NCBI GenBank assembly: GCA_016490735.1 | Contig: JAEMWC010000098.1 | Span: 70,001 to 134,000 of the forward strand | Length of the DNA: 64,000 bases | Direction: 5' to 3' | From: Pachyseris speciosa | Lineage: Eukaryota; Cnidaria; Anthozoa; Scleractinia; Pachyseridae | Translations under genes and position numbers: made by a program | Notes under the pieces: generated by a model | The model's database searches: none | Told to the model about the DNA's origin: nothing | The model's input: only the letters and a program-made list of their open reading frames with translations | Shown here: piece by piece, positions 11,128-22,155 of the stretch | Numbering within the stretch: position 1 is the stretch's first letter | Layout: every line of letters begins with the position of its first letter

Positions 11128-11278
11128 GGAACCATCTATTGAAGAATGATCCTCGTAGTTGTGGACGCAATTTATGCAATTGCGAAAAGAAGCCTGCAAA
11201 AAACTTAGGACTTCAACGGGGTTTGAACCCGTGACCTCGCGATTACCGGTGCGATGCTCTAACCAACTGAGCCATGGA
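11128..11278 (-). mobile_element. tRNA-derived SINE copy (minus strand)
   Basis: On the minus strand the head reads ATGGCTCAGTTGGTTAGAGC (A-box region) and then TCACGGGTTCAAACCCCGT (B box GGTTCAAACCC) at about 11212-11275, like a tRNA gene. It is followed by a non-tRNA body GCAGGCTTCTTTTCGCAATT running to about 11128. A real tRNA gene is unlikely because the acceptor stem does not pair and the body repeats at 11300-11435 without the head. Confidence 0.75.
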
Positions 11279-11299
11279 AATTTATGCAATAGCGAAAAG

Positions 11300-11435
11300 A
11301 AGCCCGTTGAAGTCCTAATTTTTTTTTTTCAGGCTTCTTTTCGCAATTGCATAAGTTGCGTTCACAACTGCGTGGATCATTCTTCAATTGATTTCAATTC
11401 CGCAGTTCATATATGATTTAATTCATACACATCAT
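11300..11435 (+). mobile_element. 5'-truncated SINE copy (plus strand)
   Basis: It begins with CCCGTTGAAGTCCTAATTTT and continues with the same body as the minus-strand copy next door (CAGGCTTCTTTTCGCAATTG, then GTTGCGTTCACAACTGCGTG, GGATCATTCTTCAATTGAT). The pair is head-to-head and would form a hairpin in intronic RNA. Confidence 0.7.
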
Positions 11436-11540
11436 TCACATGAAAATGCGTGTCGTTGAACTAACAGATTGGCGTTTTTCAGTCTTGTGAATGAATTGCC
11501 CACTCTAAGCCCACATAAATTATATTTCATTGCTATTTAC

Positions 11541-11889
11541 CTTATGCAATCAAATGTTTCCTCAACTTCGTCCCTATTTGTGATGGATGCGTTCAATTCC
11601 TCTTTGAATCCAATGCTTCTAAGCTCCTCTTTCAATCTCTCTTGCGCCTCTTGTTTCTCAAATTCCAACAGAAACGTAAGAAATCTGAGTCTTGAACTGC
11701 ATTCAAGGGTGACGAGAACCGAACCAACTGAAATACTCTGGGGCTGAATCCCGGGTGCTTCCAATGCGCCTCTAGCTGCTCTTCCAACTAGCTCCGGCTG
11801 TTTAGAATGAAGCGTTTCCAAAGCTCCACAAATTTTAAGCGAAAAAGAGAAAGAAAACTGCAGAGCATGCTTAAGTGGTTCGTCAAATT
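11541..11889 (-). CDS. third TRADD-N-like exon
   Basis: Internal exon of the modular gene. A strong acceptor with a long CT-rich tract ending TTCTGACAG gives a start at 11889 in phase 1; the donor is GTAAAT after 11541, phase 2. It encodes about 116 residues. The N-terminal part FSLKICGALETLHS aligns with HLKIDCEAVKG in the first TRADD-N exon. The core SISVGSVLVTLECSSRLRFL, then FEKQEAQERLKEELRSIGF, and NASITNRDEVEETF matches the beta-alpha-beta pattern of the other copies (SLIVTLECRSL, LVTEDILKPLG, VNLVTQIVEEE) but is shorter, lacking the LWEDY segment. TRADD-N domains mediate assembly of death or immune signalling complexes. This copy is the most diverged, so its family call is by relation to the two clearer exons. 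Confidence 0.65.
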
Positions 11890-11956
11890 CTGTCAGAAGT
11901 CGGGGTCAAGAAAAGAAAGAAAAGCTTGAATTAAATTTGGAGCAATAATTCAAAAT

Positions 11957-12105
11957 AAATAAATGAATGAATGAATGAACAAACGAACGAACGAACGAAC
12001 GGACGGACGGACGGACGGACGGACGGACGGACGGACGGACAGAGGGAGGGATGGATGGATGGATGGATGAATGGGTGGGTGGGTGGATGGATGAATGAAT
12101 AATCA
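11957..12105. repeat. compound tetranucleotide microsatellite
   Basis: Successive GAAT, GAAC, GGAC, GGAG/GGAT and GGGT runs form a gradient of related tetramers, typical of replication slippage with point drift. The long open frames here are repeat artefacts. Confidence 0.95.
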
Positions 12106-12109
12106 ATTA

Positions 12110-12878
12110 AATTCAACATCCAAGTTAATTCAACAAGTGTTGTAGGAAGAGCTGGAATGCACACCTGAATGAGTGAAATAGAATTACATTTGATGGAGTT
12201 GTGCCCCCAAATCCCTCACAAAATCCGAGGAAAACAAGGCCAACCCACCAAATACTTCTATCTGATGAAATTTTCGCGCCATCTTTCACATGCACACAAT
12301 CAATCAACTGGAAGTAAAATTCTATTCTCGAAGGAATGTCACCTGTTACGTTTATTTGAATTATTTATTTCAAGTTATTTCAGTGGGATGCCTGTGAACT
12401 AGCTAGAGCAGCTAAGTGCATTTCCACTATAAACAAAGCATTTACATTTACATTTACATTAACAAGGACAACGCTCGTCTGTAATAGATAATTTACTCGA
12501 AAATTAGAAAGCTTGTACCATTAGGAAAGGTTCCGTAATTCTAGACGGCATGAACGTTAAGCGACCAATGGTATTCTATAAAATTCCATTTAATTACCTG
12601 AAACTAGCCACGCCTATCGCCTAGATATTACAAGAAAGAAGCCAACGCCAAGTAACAAACCAACTAGTTTGCAGGAAAAATGAAACGCGGGCCCAAGGTT
12701 TTAAAACTGCCAAACCACGCGAGGCGTGCGAAATCAAACACCTTTAAAACCAGTGTCACGGACTTACTGCCCTAGTCTGGTCCATAAAATAAGTTCCGTT
12801 TTTGCAAGAGATTCGAAAACAAAAGAATGTGTTAAGTCGTACTAATCTGACAGTAAAATATATATGCAAAAAACGTAC
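12110..12878. other. intron between the triple-ubiquitin exon and TRADD-N exon 3
   Basis: Unique-looking intron sequence with a small (CATTTA)n-like run at about 12440-12460. No exon, hairpin or repeat family is recognised. Confidence 0.5.
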
Positions 12879-13595
12879 CATCAATGTCCACTTCGCATAA
12901 GGTTGAACCCGTCTGAATAGTGTACTTAGCAAGAGTCGCGTCATCATCGAGTTGTCTGCCATCATAAGCCAAAGTAGGTTTCTTCCCGAGTGGGAGGCCT
13001 TCCACCGTCTCCGCTCTTTTTCTCTTCAACGTCCTAACAGTGTCACTTGGTGGGACGTTCAACACGATCTTCCTTCCGGACAGCGGTTTGATAAATATTT
13101 CCATTGCCATGTGTACGATGGATTTGTGGTAAATACAGTAGTCACGAAGATCATAATGATCATCATCAAGAATGCTCTCACAAAAGACAAGACGTTGTTG
13201 GTCTGATGGAATACCCTCTAAGCGTTCAATCTGTTTCTTCACCGCCTCAATCCGATCAGATGATTTCACTGCAAGGGTGATCATGGCACCGGTCAGCGTT
13301 CTTATGCCGATTTCAATCACAATTTCGCTAGTTGCCGTCAAGGTAAGCACGTATCCATCCCGAATGTTGTAATCACTCAGAGTGTGGTCATCTTCCAGGT
13401 ACTCCTCAAGGTAGAGAAGTTGCTTGTCCGGTGGAATCTTGAACTTCTCTTCAATTTTCGTCTTCAATTTCTTAATAGAATCACTTCTATCAACAGCTAA
13501 AGCAAAATAGTTATCAGACATGCCGCCAGTTCCTATCAAGACTTCAGTGACACCAGCATGACTATCGCCTTCAGTGTGTTCATCAGACAAGGTAC
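12879..13595 (-). CDS. exon with three ubiquitin-like domains
   Basis: Internal exon of 717 nt, phase 1 at both ends: acceptor TTTTCTTTAG before 13595, donor GTACGT after 12879. It encodes 239 residues: a short acidic leader, then three beta-grasp repeats of about 75 residues. Repeat 1 contains SDSIKKLKTKIEEKFKIPPD and DDHTLSDYNIRDG. Repeat 2 contains IGIRTLTGAMITLAVKSSD and EGIPSDQQRLVF. Repeat 3 starts MEIFIKPLSGRKIVLNV and contains DGRQLDDDATLAKYTIQTGS. The layout equals polyubiquitin, but the repeats are highly diverged from one another and none ends in Gly-Gly, so they cannot be processed or conjugated like ubiquitin. The symmetrical phase would let the exon be duplicated or shuffled without breaking the frame. 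The ATG at 13617 lies upstream of the acceptor and is probably intronic. Confidence 0.85.
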
Positions 13596-13671
13596 CTAAA
13601 GAAAACAAATTTGTCATTCATTATAACGTACGTATCTTCTCTCTGTTAAAAAAAAAAGGCATTCTTTCCTT

Positions 13672-13865
13672 CGGAGTTATCAACGGAGTTAAAAACGTAA
13701 ATTGACCAAAGCTGACGTTCATGAAGGGCCAGTAACGCTCGAAACGTCAGCTTTTTTAATCACTTTCCGGTGGTCACTTTACATTATCAACTCCATTGAT
13801 AAACCAAATTTTCGTGTTTCCCTGCCCCACCGATGCAGCTGTACAGTTTCTTTAGAAACTCACCC
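13672..13865. mobile_element. foldback repeat, AACGCTCGAAACGT family (copy 2)
   Basis: It shares AACGCTCGAAACGTCAGCTT, TTTACATTATCAACTCCATT and TTTCTTTAGAAACT with the element at 8196-8503, shorter and partly in opposite orientation. Confidence 0.6.
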
Positions 13866-14037
13866 CTTTATTTATTAAGGTTATATCCATTAGGCAATAA
13901 AAAGCAGAACAGCAGCGCTACTTGTTACCATGTTAAGCTGTCGTTTTTCCCTCATCTCATGCTTTTTGTATTTTCTGCGTGAACGCATCAAGCAATTCAT
14001 CTGCACATAGCAGTAAACTTGTGGAACTGATTTACTA

Positions 14038-14180
14038 TTATATATATATACATACATACATACATACATACATACATACATACATACATACATACATACA
14101 TACATACATACATACATACATACGTATTTACATACGTACGTACGTACCTACGTACATACATACATACATATATATATAGT
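14038..14180. repeat. (CATA)n microsatellite with CGTA variants
   Basis: About 33 tetramer units, with AT-rich edges and a block of CGTA variants near 14125-14150. The overlapping open frames in all registers are artefacts. Confidence 0.95.
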
Positions 14181-14221
14181 AGAGGAAAAATTGAACTCTT
14201 CATCTGCTATGAAAGTGCTCA

Positions 14222-14540
14222 ATGGATAAACCAGAGCTTTTGTGCGACTCTCAATTCAAGGAACGTTATACAAACCATACATGCTCTTTCAGGAATAAAC
14301 GTTACAAGAATGCAACTGAATTAAGTAAATTTATATGGAGCCTGAAGGATAGAAAAGTTAATTATGAAGTCAAATGGCGTATTCTAAAACAAGCAAGATC
14401 GTATTAAAACATTAACAAAAAATGTAATTTGTGTCTGTGGGAGAAGTACTTCATTATTTGTAAACCGGAAATGGCTACCCTTAACAACAGAAATGAACTG
14501 ACATCAATCTGTAGACATTCGAAAAATTTTCTATTGAATA
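14222..14540 (+). pseudogene. Penelope-like element fragment, C-terminal endonuclease region
   Basis: The frame reads [19 protein letters not shown], then [20 protein letters not shown] and [12 protein letters not shown], a stop at 14405-14407, then in the same frame [34 protein letters not shown]. This order (F..R..NH..SF, ELSK.IW.LK, CNLCL.EK..I, CRH..KF) is typical of the region following the GIY-YIG core in Penelope-like retroelements of invertebrates. The reverse transcriptase part is absent, so it is a 5'-truncated dead copy sitting beside the CATA repeat. Confidence 0.6.
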
Positions 14541-14574
14541 CTGTATTTGCTTAAACCAATTGTATCTTGACACG

Positions 14575-14660
14575 TCACGATAGACGGAATGTTTACAAGA
14601 TATCTTGCAAATGCGGTAAAGTTTATATTGGTGAAACGGTTTGTACATGACCGGATAAGG
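14575..14660 (+). pseudogene. GIY-YIG endonuclease fragment of a Penelope-like element
   Basis: The plus strand reads NVYKISCKCGKVYIGETV, matching the start of a GIY-YIG nuclease module, followed by a stop and degraded sequence to about 14735. It lies downstream of the fragment at 14222-14540, which is normally the later part, so two different copies or a rearrangement are joined here. Confidence 0.5.
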
Positions 14661-14759
14661 AAACTGACAGAACTCTCCTTTTTCTGGCATTAAGCAATGG
14701 AGCAGCAACGCATATATGTCGAAAACGGCGAGCAATTTTTTTTAGATTTTGCGACACTG

Positions 14760-17300
14760 ACCTAAATGAAATAAATCATTATTTCGTTTTAACTGTATAT
14801 ACTCAAACAATTTTGTTCAAAATACCGGGTTTCGTTTCTAAACGAACGGACCTCTAGTCTTGTTTTGAATAACTGAGTGTTTTGCCTCCGTTCATTTGTG
14901 ACGTTTGCATCCTTTGAAAAAAAAAAAAGTTAAGTATCATGTGAACGTATTTAGACCTCGATCCGAACTTTTGCCAATTATCATACGTGCTTTTGAGCCA
15001 ACAAATTGAAATTATCATACGTGCTTTTAAGCCAACAAATTGAACATTTCCTGATTCGGGATCGGCGTGGTAATAAATTACTTCTCCCACAACTGTTAGG
15101 AAATCATTTAATCTAGTGGACATAGTTAAAAGTCTTCTGCTTTGCTAGTGGTCTCGATCGTTTAGCATCCTTGCGAGGAAATTGATGGATTCTGAACAGG
15201 AAAATCCGGGGCAGATATCCGACTCATATTTCTTAATTCTAAAACACTTTTACTTCTTAAGTTGCAGCAAACATGGATGTAAAGAAAATGGAAATAACAT
15301 CTGACCATATCTCTTTAACAGCAACCACACTTGGCACAAAAACTGAAAACTCAAAGGAAACCTAGCGAGAGGCTCTGAAGCAAAACAATTGAAACGATAT
15401 AGGTTCTGTCAGATGAGGCCGAATAAGTCACATTCACGAATTGTTCTCTTGAGTCATTCAGTGTCTTTTCGGCTCACAATCAAGGATTTTGTCAGTTCAA
15501 TTCAAAGAGAGATTTTTCAGTAAATCACAATTTAAGAACCGCAAAAATTCGAGTCACGGGGTCACGAAAGAAAATCACATTTGGCCATGCATACTATTCA
15601 CACACCGAAATAAATTGTAAAGTACAGAATTTAGTTTTGTTTGCTATTTTTGCATTCGCTTAATTTATTGGCTTAAAATTACTGTAATATAATGACGGTT
15701 AAAGAAAATAACTTAAATTTAGCCAAATAGCAAGGGTAGATTCGACATGATTGAACGTTCGGTTTAAATTTTTACAACCTCATTTAAAATCTCTTCTTCC
15801 TTGAAAGCAATTGTCGTGACAACTGTCCTGGCAGAGGGCACACTGTCTTACAAAAACTTCCGCAAAGTATGATAGTGCCTCATCTTCAGTTGAACTGTCA
15901 CACTTAGCCCTTTGTTGGCAGCGCTTCTCATAAATTAATTTGGCTTATCTTTTCGTATGGTATGAAACCACTTCTGAATCGACAAAGAGCAATTACAATA
16001 TTTCTTTTAATATGTATTCACCTTGGTCTTATACTAATGTAACACCTCTTTTTCAATTCTTCAGTAGATCTGCTGATCACCGTGATTTGAAATCAAACAG
16101 AATAACGTTTTCGCTCTGAGTGAGTGGAGTTCAGTGTGAGAACATAATGTTGAAGCATGAAGTTGACCAACGTAAAAAAAGAGAAATATACGTACGGTTT
16201 AATAGCAGTCGAATAACTGCCAACTTAAGTAGAATTTAAACCAGCTACGAACTTATCGTTACTGTCTTGGACCAATAACCGAGGAAACTGCAAAAGGCTA
16301 CTTTTGCATGTGCAAAGGTTGAAATAAGATGATGGTATGACGGTGATGAACCAATTGTCCCTATTGTTTCTATAAAGAGGCAATTTAGAGCAACTAGCCA
16401 TCAGTTATCATCGGCAAATCGTAGAGAAATTGCAATTTTCTTCAGCTTTCTTGGAGTTTTCAGCTGTTGCCTTTCTGTTACACTTGCTCTCGCCTAAAAT
16501 CAGTTTCCAACGGGAACGGTTTGAAAGTACAAGTTTTCATGGCAGGAAAGGGAAATATAGTGGAGGGAAAATCCACCCATCTCTGGCTAGCAGAAGGTAC
16601 TGTTAATCGAAAATTTTAGGCTTTCTATCAGCTGCAGATCTACCTTCGCTCATTTTTTATTTCAAAGATTTGATTAAGATTCAGAAAACAATAGGTTTTC
16701 TTCAGTAGCTTCAGTAAAAGAACAAGCTTGAACAGAATTCCCACAGTGGTAGAATGGTTTCCTCATCGTGTAAAGCGAATAACTTACTGAGATTTAATTT
16801 ACGGGCGTAACCTGGGTATGCTGCTTAATGCTTTCTTTTTACCAATTGTGACATTATTTTCTTTTGCCAGTCACAGTTAGTATGTTTGCGTGACAGCTGA
16901 GTCACGCTGACATTTTTTAGATGAAATGCCACATTTATCGGCGTAAATCCTAACGCCAGCGGGCCAATTCATTTACCCAAAGGTTTGCTTGGCTAATTTG
17001 ATAAACAGGTGTTTAATTAAGCCAAGGAATCGTATTCCACATTTTTTTTGGATGCAGAAAATTATTTTTCATCTGGCTAATATTATTCCGTGCGATGCCT
17101 GTGGCACCACAGTGAAAATCCGATAGATTTGTAGGTGCAAATTACAAAGCGGACCAATAGGATTACATGAAACTTTTCTCGATTCTTCTATCGATTTGTC
17201 TTCGATTTATTGATTTGTGATTACTTCGACCAATGGAAGTGTCTCACGTTTCACATACACGTGATGCCATTGCGCCACCAAGGCATGTTCCCGTATCCTG
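14760..17300. other. long stretch with nothing recognised
   Basis: AT-rich intronic sequence. A short tandem duplication (AATTATCATACGTGCTTTT, twice) occurs at about 14977-15030. No coding exon with plausible splice sites, no tRNA and no clear transposon ends were seen on either strand. Confidence 0.4.
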
Positions 17301-17317
17301 TCTCAAATCTGCATTTA

Positions 17318-17366
17318 TAGCGGAGCTCCGGCGGCCCGAAGGGCCGCCAAGCGGAGCCCCATACCT

Positions 17367-17398
<32 letters not shown>

Positions 17399-17448
17399 AA
17401 AATGGCTAGCGGTATTGCTCGTGGGCGCGCACGACGACGACGGTGGAG

Positions 17449-17480
<32 letters not shown>

Positions 17481-19553
17481 CCATAATAATCCAACATGGC
17501 GGCCATACTCCACCTGACCCAGCTGGGTCCCCAGCTCATCAGCTAGTTTGCAGCGTGCAACTTTGATATAGGACATCCGTGTCATGGCCAATTGACAGCT
17601 GTCAAAACAAGGTTTCCGCTGACCAGTATCACGTGTCCATATCGCGGGCTCAAGTTTAGAACTCATATAGGTCAGCTTTTTTTTTTGAAGTTGACCGCTG
17701 ACCACGTACTAGTTTTCGATTAGATCGCAGGCTCGAGCCAGGTTAATTTAACCAAAACGAGGCACCCAAACCAAAACGAGGCTTAATTTTCCGCGCGCTT
17801 TCTGCGGCTTGTAATTTCACATTCAGTTGGTTTCTTCATTTTGACCAAAACAACTTCATCTTCTTCGAAGTTTGCGAAGTTTGTCTTTTAATTCGCGTAA
17901 AAGGCATAAAAATCAATAACTAATCAACAGATACTCCGGAAGGTGAATTTTCAAGTCATAAAAAGGATAGCAAAACATTTGCCTCAGGAAACGCTTAAAA
18001 CTTGGCTCGACTTGCATAATCGACGCCCGGATTGTGTGGTTGAAAAACAAAATGATCCAAGGCTTCAAGGACTTTCACTTTACCGCGGCACCTCGCAGCT
18101 CACCAAGAAAGGTCACTTAACAGTTCACCGGCATTAATGGGAGGAACGAGTAGCTCAAAGTTGGTGGAAGAAGTTCTTTCTTTGGACAAACCGTTTGCTA
18201 TTTTTCCAGATGCGTGTTTTAACTCAAGTGGATTCGTATTTTCAACCTCTACAACACAGGTGACTGAATTAAATGAATTGAAGCTTAACATTAAATGGTT
18301 TAATCGTTCTTATTATTGTTCAGGAAAGCAATTTGTATTTTTCTCTCGACTGGATATAAATAGCAATCATCTCTACTCGTTTTGCAAGCAAAGAAGTAGT
18401 TGAATTGTTTGTTTGTTTTGTTGTTTTCATGCAAGCGAACGAGTGTTTTCACTCCGCTTGGCTGACTGTTTTCAGTGTTTTTCGACGTCGGTGCCTCAAC
18501 AGCATTAAAAAAACTCTTGCCCCTAACTTATCAACAAGTAATTGCAATGAGTCCTCGTAAAATTAAGCATTAAGCCCAGGCTAAACGATCAAACACTTCA
18601 TTCAACATCGTGTTGGAAGATAATTTAAAACGGCTTTCTATGTTTGATCCATATGAAACATTTTCATCCAACATTTCGCTCTACGAACAAATGTTTGATC
18701 GTTTAGCCAACCCAACTAAGAAAGTGCACAGTCAGTAAAAAGCAAACCAAATGAAGAACGTGAAAATTTCAGCGATAACACGCAAAAAGTGTCCTGTGTA
18801 CTCGCTTTGTCTTGTGTTTGGTCAAACATTGTCTGTTTTCCTGCTAGCAGAGGTTTCTCGCCCAAGGAAATTTGTTTATGGGCTAGTCACCCAAAGTTAT
18901 GTTTGTCAAACACTATGTTCAGGAAAATGTTTGATCGTTTAGCGGGGGCTTTAGTATTACTTGTGTTTTGCGCAAAGAACACAATTTCAGCAACTTCTGA
19001 AAACACAAATAATATCAATTCTTAATTTTTCTCGGCCCAGTGCGATTACCAATCCAACCATCGGTTTGTTTTCCTTTTTCTCTTTCCTCCGATATTTAAG
19101 CTTATGTCAAAATTGCTTAACAATTTTTATTAACTTGCTACGAAATTGTCACTTGTCTATTTTCCCTACCTTCTCCAAAGAAACCTACAAACCTACGCAT
19201 CGTCAGTGAATTTGTTTTCTTGTAATGTTTTGTTATTCTGTGGTTTGTGAATCGTTGACTGCTCTAAACGATCAGGTTCATACTCTACGGACCGTTATGT
19301 AAAAACTTAAGATTGCTTAGTAATTTTTCTAGCTTACTAGAAGCTTACTTGTCAACTTTCTTCACCCATTCCAAGAGTCTTCGAACAAACATAGGCGTCC
19401 AGTTGTTTTGGAATGTTTTAATGTTTTGACGTTTTTGAACCGCGGTCGATTCCTGTTGACTGCTCTAAACACAAAATATTGGCGCAAGGAAGCCATGCGA
19501 AGTTGCTCAATACCAGTAAATAAAATAATAACCATGGAGCTCCGCTTTTAGGC
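17318..19553. mobile_element. possible DNA element with AGCGGAGCTCC inverted ends
   Basis: The left end carries ATAGCGGAGCTCCGGCGGCC and the right end GGAGCTCCGCTTTTAG, i.e. inverted AGCGGAGCTCC over about 12 bp. A GC-rich hairpin (GGCGGCCCGAAGGGCCGCC) follows the left end. Two short plus-strand open frames (17943-18137 and 18137-18403) abut inside, the first reading KHLPQETLKTWLDLHNRRPD; neither is recognised. The element assignment rests on the short ends only. Confidence 0.3.
18577..18950. mobile_element. MITE with GGCTAAACGATCAAACA ends
   Basis: The left end is CAGGCTAAACGATCAAACAC; internal and right copies read AATGTTTGATCGTTTAGCC and AATGTTTGATCGTTTAGCGG. Three copies of the end motif indicate a nested or duplicated foldback. 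Confidence 0.55.
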
Positions 19554-20373
19554 TTGGCTAAATCTATATATTATCCTTCGCGCGATTTCCAAGGAAGCGG
19601 CAACCTTATCAGAGTTCAGACGTGGCACCAAGAAGTAAAACTCTGCTTTGTTAAAACTGTAAATCGAAAGAAGAGGTTGTAAGAAAGACTCGACAGTGGA
19701 AATCATTTTGTTCCTAATGAAGAAATCCCTGCCTTCGCATACCACTCAGTGCAAATCATCACAACGGCTGTAGACTTTCTGTTTGATCGCTTCTGGAAAT
19801 CCACCTTAAAACCTTACAGGTTCGAATGTTAATTTGTACTGTGCTTTTATATCCTTAATCGTCGTTTTAATATTTCCAATCAACTTAACAGCGAAGCTTG
19901 CCAGTATAAAAACTTGGTCGGCTCGAGGGAATTCGTTTGCATTTCTTTCACGTAGCGTTATCGAACGCCTTAGTTTGCTTTTCCACCGAAAATGGAGTCT
20001 TATCAGAATAATATTTTGTTTGGGATCAAGAGATGAGCCAACTTATTCATGCTTTAGTGAGGAAATGCGGGTGTGGGCAGTAAAGCTGGGTTGATAATAA
20101 ACTTCACGGCCGTTTTGCTGTGCTTGCTTTTTACAACATTTAAGTGACAATACAATTGTAAAAATTACAGCGCAATATTTAGTTTTTCCACACAAGTGAA
20201 TAGTGCTTTTCGCGCGCTCTGATTGGTTAACTCGGAGGTGATTAGCAAGTGCTATTCACCTCCGAGCAGCCGGCGCGCGATATTTTATAATTTCCGACCG
20301 CTTTTCGGTATATTGTCACACATAAATTAATGTTTTGGTCCGCTAATTGTTCAACTTGTGTGGTGTATACTAA

Positions 20374-21087
20374 TGGCTGGTTCACACGTGCGACGCAAAT
20401 GCAAATGCAAGTGCAAGCGCAAATGCAAACGACGTTCACACGTCGAACGCAAACGCAAGGAAGGTGAGATACGCAAGCGCAGTCGAAGTCTTTCTCAAGA
20501 TGGCGGACGGGATGGAAGTTTTGACACTACTACTTTTCCTGCTTTTCGCTTACCGACTGATTAAGAAACGAAAAAGACGTGTCCAGACGTTTTTATCGTG
20601 TACAAAGTATATCGTTAGAATATAGTGGATTAGTTCCTACTATGTGAAGGTGCCACCTTGATATTAAAACTAGCAGGGGAAATAAACCACGCTGGGTAAA
20701 AGGGGGTTGTCCCTTATGTGTTTTAATATTTCATTTTATGGGTTTGTTGCTTTAAACGGAATTAAAAAAAAAAAAAAACAGTGAGAAATCCCCAACCGAA
20801 CCCGCACCCGTGGAAGACGCCATCTTGGGTTCAACTTCAACCGTGGAGGCATGGAACAAGTGTTTTGTTACCTTGCGTTTGCATTTGCGTTTGCGTTTGC
20901 GTTGCCCCGGTTCACACGTGTGAAATACAAACGCAAGCGCAAATGCAAGCGCAAGAAAATGAAAATTTTTCCATTTCTTGCGTCGGCGCTTGCGCTTGCA
21001 TTTGCGTTACGGTAGTTCACACGTGTATTTCCTTGCATTTGCATTTGCATTTGCACTTGCATTTGCGTCGCTCGTGTGAACCAGGCT
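20374..21087. mobile_element. Harbinger-like non-autonomous element
   Basis: The ends are TGGCTGGTTCACACG (left) and CGTGTGAACCAGGCT (right), each flanked by TAA (20371-20373 and 21088-21090), a 3-bp duplication typical of PIF/Harbinger insertions. Subterminal regions are iterations of GCAAATGCAAGTGCAAGCGC in inverted arrangement, and the middle holds a small ORF (20500-20625) and an A-run. The superfamily is inferred from the duplication and the ORF character. Confidence 0.65.
20500..20625 (+). pseudogene. 41-codon ORF inside the Harbinger-like element
   Basis: ATG follows a GAAGTCTTTCTCAAG leader. The product starts MADGMEVLTLLLFLLFAYR and continues with LIKKRKRRVQTF, ending at a TAG. A leucine-rich start followed by a basic patch resembles the beginnings of some Harbinger transposases, so this may be the stub left after internal deletion. 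No catalytic residues are present. Confidence 0.35.
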
Positions 21088-21358
21088 TAAATAGTGGTGG
21101 ATATTTACCTCGCCGCTTCGCGGCTCGGTAAATATCCACCACTATTTACCTCCACTTCGGTGAATAATTGTTATACAGTATTAGGCAGTGTAATCCATCT
21201 AAAACAACTGAAAATCTAAGCAATATTTAAACTTTATGTCAAAGGTTACAACCCTCGCTTTTCGTGCAGATCAACAGTATTTATAAGCTGGTTTTCAAGT
21301 TAAATTACATGTAAATTAGCTCCGATACGCACCAGACTCCGTGACGCCACCTCATTAA

Positions 21359-22155
21359 GAGCGTGTCCGTGTATTAATAAGAACCGACCACTCAAATTTT
21401 GGCGAAAAATGGATTGCCCTCATTTTTTCTACACAAGTCAAGCAACATATGCAATGAACGAAAATGGCCTTTATTTTGCCAGATTCGCTTCCTTTATTTT
21501 TTGACGAATTTTTTTTATAGGCGAGTCGAAAACCACACAAAACCGGAAATTTGAAACACCTAATTTTGGTCGTTACGCAATGCATGCTAAAAACTCGCAC
21601 ATTTAACAAAACAACCTAATTTTTTTCAGAATCGCTAGATAATTCTTTCTTCTTTCCACAGAATTAAAAATACGCGTTTATCTTAAACACAAGGAAAGTT
21701 ATGATTTTTTTCCCGAACCCTCTTAAAAACGTCTTTAGCATTTTTGCCAACATAGCCTCCAAACAAACAGATTTTTTCAAAAGTGGGACCTCTACATGAA
21801 TGACGACTGTTATCAGCTTAATGTACTAAGGCTAAGCTACAAATATCTGTATGAAAAGTTGTGGGCACTCGTAAGTTTGAAGCGCAAAAAATTCGAGCAA
21901 GTAGCTGAAAATTCAACGTTTTGTGTAGAAATGACGAATCTCGTGACTTAACTGAAGTAAGTTTTAATTTTTGTCAGCGAATAGTTTGATGTTACCTGAT
22001 TAGATTTATTGAGTTTCAACGTTTGGAGAACTCAGTGAGACTTATTCTACACCAAAAAAACGAGAAATCGTCGGAACCTTGCCTTGCTTTTGATTTCTAG
22101 CACTGATTATTCGTCACCTTTGCGGTAACGCATCACGCATTTTTGGTTGACTCAA
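21359..22155. repeat. left long terminal inverted repeat of the TTAA element
   Basis: It mirrors 28055-28770. Matching landmarks include AACCGACCACTCAAATTTTG, TGACTTGTGTAGAAAAAATG read inversely, and CTTGCTTTTGATTTCTAGCA near the inner end. The 83-84-codon open frames in each arm are the same sequence in opposite orientation and are not considered genes. Confidence 0.85.

Larger units (their letters stand above)
20190..21172. mobile_element. paired MITEs, CACACAAG family (copy 2), split by another element
   Basis: Same composite as at 3691-3992. The first unit spans about 20190-20365 and the second about 21090-21172. The junction is interrupted by the TAA-flanked element at 20374-21087, giving a clear order of insertion. 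Confidence 0.75.

Noticed and set aside
11212..11278. tRNA-like sequence on the minus strand (A and B boxes)
   Set aside because: The acceptor stem does not pair and the sequence is fused to a body repeated nearby; it is a SINE head, not a tRNA gene.
12832..12878. C-terminal extension of the triple-ubiquitin reading frame
   Set aside because: It lies past a good GTACGT donor and adds no domain; treated as intron.
13595..13617. ATG at 13617 as the start of a separate ubiquitin-like gene
   Set aside because: It lies just upstream of a strong acceptor (TTTTCTTTAG); the frame continues across it only by chance.
21355..21609. 84-codon open frame on the minus strand
   Set aside because: It is the inverted-repeat arm of the TTAA element and recurs at 28526-28774; no independent evidence for a protein.
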